Positions 62,020 to 64,000 of a DNA stretch of 64,000 bases are shown here, piece after piece. Position numbers and translations under genes: made by a program. The notes under the pieces were generated by a model. That model worked only from the letters and a program-made list of their open reading frames with translations, searched no databases and was not told the origin of the DNA. Within the stretch, counting starts at the first letter, position 1, and each line of letters begins with the position of its first letter. Origin of the DNA: Ferrimonas aestuarii (GTDB lineage: Bacteria > Pseudomonadota > Gammaproteobacteria > Enterobacterales > Shewanellaceae); contig NZ_SWCJ01000022.1 of the NCBI RefSeq assembly GCF_005116665.1, positions 1-64,000 on the forward strand. Reading direction: 5' to 3'.

Positions 62020-64000
62020 GATCTCTGTTTTGGTTACTTACGTTATTTGTGGCTCTGGTTTGTGCCGATGACACTGAGCTGTATGTATGGAATAGCGAAG
62101 CTCGAGTCAGTCGTCCTCAGGTACTGATCGTTTTTGATAATTCTGGCTCGATGCGAACTGAAGAGTTGCAGAGCCCTCCCCCTTACGATTGGTCCGTGGA
62201 TTACTCTCAAGGGCGCTCCTTCGGCAGGCTGTATTACGTTCGAGGCCAGATTAACGACAACTTGCCAAACCCCGGCGACCCAGAGGAGTTTCGCCATTTT
62301 TCCACATCCTTGAACGGCTGCGCGAGTAGTTTAGTGCCAGTTACTGGAGTGCCTGGTTCGCCAACATTACTGGAGCATAACGGGTTTTATACCGATGCCA
62401 TGATGAGCTTTCGTCAGGGGGCGCGAGGAGATCGAACTTGGCAGTGGCGCAGCTTTCCTAGCAGCTTAAAGCGTGCCCATGGAGATGGGACTGTGGATAG
62501 CTACGGTTTTGATTGCCTTCAGGACATTAGCGATGCCGCCATTGGCAATGCGATTGGCCATCCAAGGGTTGAACTTGCTGCCACAGGATTTCCGCAAAAT
62601 GGTGAGTTGCCTTATGACGGCTCTAATACAAGCGATTCAGATTTGACGATTACGCAGAACGCTTCGGCAAGTTTGAATGCGACTGGGTTTGATCACGCAG
62701 ATAGCGTCACCCTGTTCTCGGAGAATTACCTTTATTATCGTCAGCAGGCACACGCCCAGATGAGAAGTCGGCTTTCCATCGCTAAAGAGGTGATCACTTC
62801 CATGGTACAAAGCACGCCGGGTGTGGACTTTGGACTGGCGGTGTTCAACTTAAATGACGGCAATGATCAGAGTGTGGATGGCAGTCATGGTGGGCGGATT
62901 CTATCGGCAGTACAGCACTTGAGCGCCGGTGATAAAGCGGCATTTATTGACGCGGTAGCGGAGTTGACTGCATCCACTTGGACACCTCTGTGTGAAACGG
63001 TGTTTGAGGGGTATCGCTATTTCAGTGGTGCCGAAATCCTAACTGGGCAGGCTTTGCCGTTGTTGGGGGAGCCACTGTCGAAGGACGGGCGTTACCTATC
63101 GCCTCTCAGCGAGTGCCAGACGCAGGCGTATATTGTGTTGATTACCGATGGGTCGCCGACCAAGGATGAGGCACTAAATAGTTTGATTCGAAACGAACTG
63201 GGCGTTACCAGCTCAGAGAGTTACTCGGTGGAAGACCCATACAGAACCTTAAGTTCAGGATTGCTAGCCGATAATTACCTTCCGGCACTGGCTGACGCAA
63301 TGCATCGGGGCGATCTGAGTGATTCGGTAAAAGGCCATCAACGTTTAGTGACTTACACCATCGGTTTTTCTCAGGATGGCATCGACAGTGCCGGCGCGTT
63401 ACTCGCTGAAACCGCCCGCCGCGGTGGTGGTCGTTACTACCCGGCAGCGGATGCCAGTGCGCTTTCTAATGCGCTACAACAGGTGTTTTCTCAGATTCTT
63501 CAAGTCGATGCCAGTTTCACCTCACCTTCGATTGCTGCCAACAGCTTTGATCGCACTCAAACCTTAGACTCGGTTTACTATTCCATGTTTTTGCCTTCTG
63601 AGCGCCCGCGTTGGTTAGGCAACCTGAAGAAGCTGAAAATCACGTCACAGGGGATGATTGTCGACAGTCGCGCACAGTTGGCCATTAATGAACAAGGGGA
63701 TATCGCCGATCATGCCTGCACCTATTGGACTTCATCGGCAACCTGTTTACTTGCCAGCAGTGGCGGCGATGGTAATGCGGTGGACGAAGGTGGGGTGCAA
63801 GAGGCGATCACCAACCAGCTCAATCGCAAAGTACTGACTGAGCCTGAAGGCGAAAGTGGTTTGTTGCAGCCGTTCTCGGTTTCCCAGCTTAAGGCGCGAG
63901 CCGGAGGAGAGTCATTGCTTGAGGAGTTGGTCGGATTGTCAGGCAGTGAACTGCAAGAGGCGATGGAGTGGTGGTACGGAAAAGATGTGGATGATGACGA
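62016..64000 (+). CDS. pilY1: PilY1-like pilus-tip protein, 5' part (cut by window edge)
   Basis: The reading frame from ATG 62016 stays open to the window end, giving 661 residues. It has a signal peptide (about 1-17), then a von Willebrand A domain (about 37-490) with the MIDAS motif DNSGSM (about 45) and VLITDGSPTK. The start of the region leading to the C-terminal propeller follows. PilY1 sits at the pilus tip and takes part in adhesion and surface sensing. The full length cannot be judged. It overlaps the pilX stop (ATGA), so the four minor-pilin genes are coupled. Confidence 0.92.
   Translation, partial: MRSLFWLLTLFVALVCADDTELYVWNSEARVSRPQVLIVFDNSGSMRTEELQSPPPYDWSVDYSQGRSFGRLYYVRGQINDNLPNPGDPEEFRHFSTSLNGCASSLVPVTGVPGSPTLLEHNGFYTDAMMSFRQGARGDRTWQWRSFPSSLKRAHGDGTVDSYGFDCLQDISDAAIGNAIGHPRVELAATGFPQNGELPYDGSNTSDSDLTITQNASASLNATGFDHADSVTLFSENYLYYRQQAHAQMRSRLSIAKEVITSMVQSTPGVDFGLAVFNLNDGNDQSVDGSHGGRILSAVQHLSAGDKAAFIDAVAELTASTWTPLCETVFEGYRYFSGAEILTGQALPLLGEPLSKDGRYLSPLSECQTQAYIVLITDGSPTKDEALNSLIRNELGVTSSESYSVEDPYRTLSSGLLADNYLPALADAMHRGDLSDSVKGHQRLVTYTIGFSQDGIDSAGALLAETARRGGGRYYPAADASALSNALQQVFSQILQVDASFTSPSIAANSFDRTQTLDSVYYSMFLPSERPRWLGNLKKLKITSQGMIVDSRAQLAINEQGDIADHACTYWTSSATCLLASSGGDGNAVDEGGVQEAITNQLNRKVLTEPEGESGLLQPFSVSQLKARAGGESLLEELVGLSGSELQEAMEWWYGKDVDDD

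Noticed and set aside
1..64000. CRISPR array, insertion sequence or prophage
   Set aside because: No regular spacer-repeat series, transposase, integrase or phage gene was found; the only direct repeat block is the 150-bp duplication at 932-1231.

Overview
The window reads as a chromosomal segment of an anaerobically respiring marine-type gammaproteobacterium of the order Alteromonadales, close to Shewanella, Ferrimonas or Paraferrimonas. The basis is the combination of a sulfite-respiration (sir) locus with an octaheme cytochrome, a run of conserved housekeeping genes (yggX-mutY, trmB-yggL-glsB-yggN, hemW-rdgB-DUF4426-yggU-yggT-proC-yggS, pilT-pilU, rpsT, murJ-ribF-ileS-lspA-fkpB-ispH-pilVWXY1), and moderate GC. 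The genus is inferred from gene content, not from a search.

Layout. 1-1400: two identical tRNA-Phe genes on the minus strand flank an editing deacylase gene and a 150-bp tandem duplication. 1591-2865: a membrane-anchored ToxR/CadC-like regulator. 2937-15632: the sir locus. The minus-strand arm encodes a TlpA/DsbE-like thioredoxin, a CcmH/NrfF-like protein and a CcmF/NrfE-like haem lyase. The divergent plus-strand arm encodes the octaheme sulfite reductase SirA (seven CX2CH motifs and one CX15CH), a periplasmic rhodanese, a Met-rich-tailed FKBP, a CcmI/NrfG-like TPR protein, the SirC ferredoxin, the SirD quinol-oxidising membrane subunit and a NosL-NosD-NosF-NosY copper-delivery module. The likely scheme is: SirD takes electrons from quinol, SirC passes them to SirA, the haem-lyase arm attaches the unusual eighth haem, and the Nos-type genes supply the copper of the haem-copper active site.

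15693-30795: DNA and RNA maintenance and metabolism genes, then pilT-pilU for twitching motility. 30918-35991: a TetR-controlled RND efflux operon. 36133-38361: a membrane c-di-GMP phosphodiesterase with a degenerate GGDEF domain. 38455-43335: ndh, a YciA-type thioesterase, threonine aldolase, nfo and ung. 43435-47584: a hemerythrin behind a consensus FNR box, a DUF3545 gene, pgi, tal and an OmpA-domain protein. 48078-51932: a sodium:alanine symporter behind a CRP-like site, yaaA and a secreted M28 peptidase. 52080-59898: rpsT, then murJ, ribF, ileS, lspA, fkpB and ispH on the opposite strand. 60051-64000: a translationally coupled minor-pilin operon pilV-pilW-pilX-pilY1; pilY1 runs off the right edge.

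No CRISPR array, insertion sequence, integrase or prophage gene was seen. The part most worth study is the sir locus, particularly its copper-handling and atypical haem-lyase components. Several non-coding stretches (916-1262, 21264-21828, 41199-41643, 47585-48077) hold repeats, hairpins or regulator sites that the genes do not explain.
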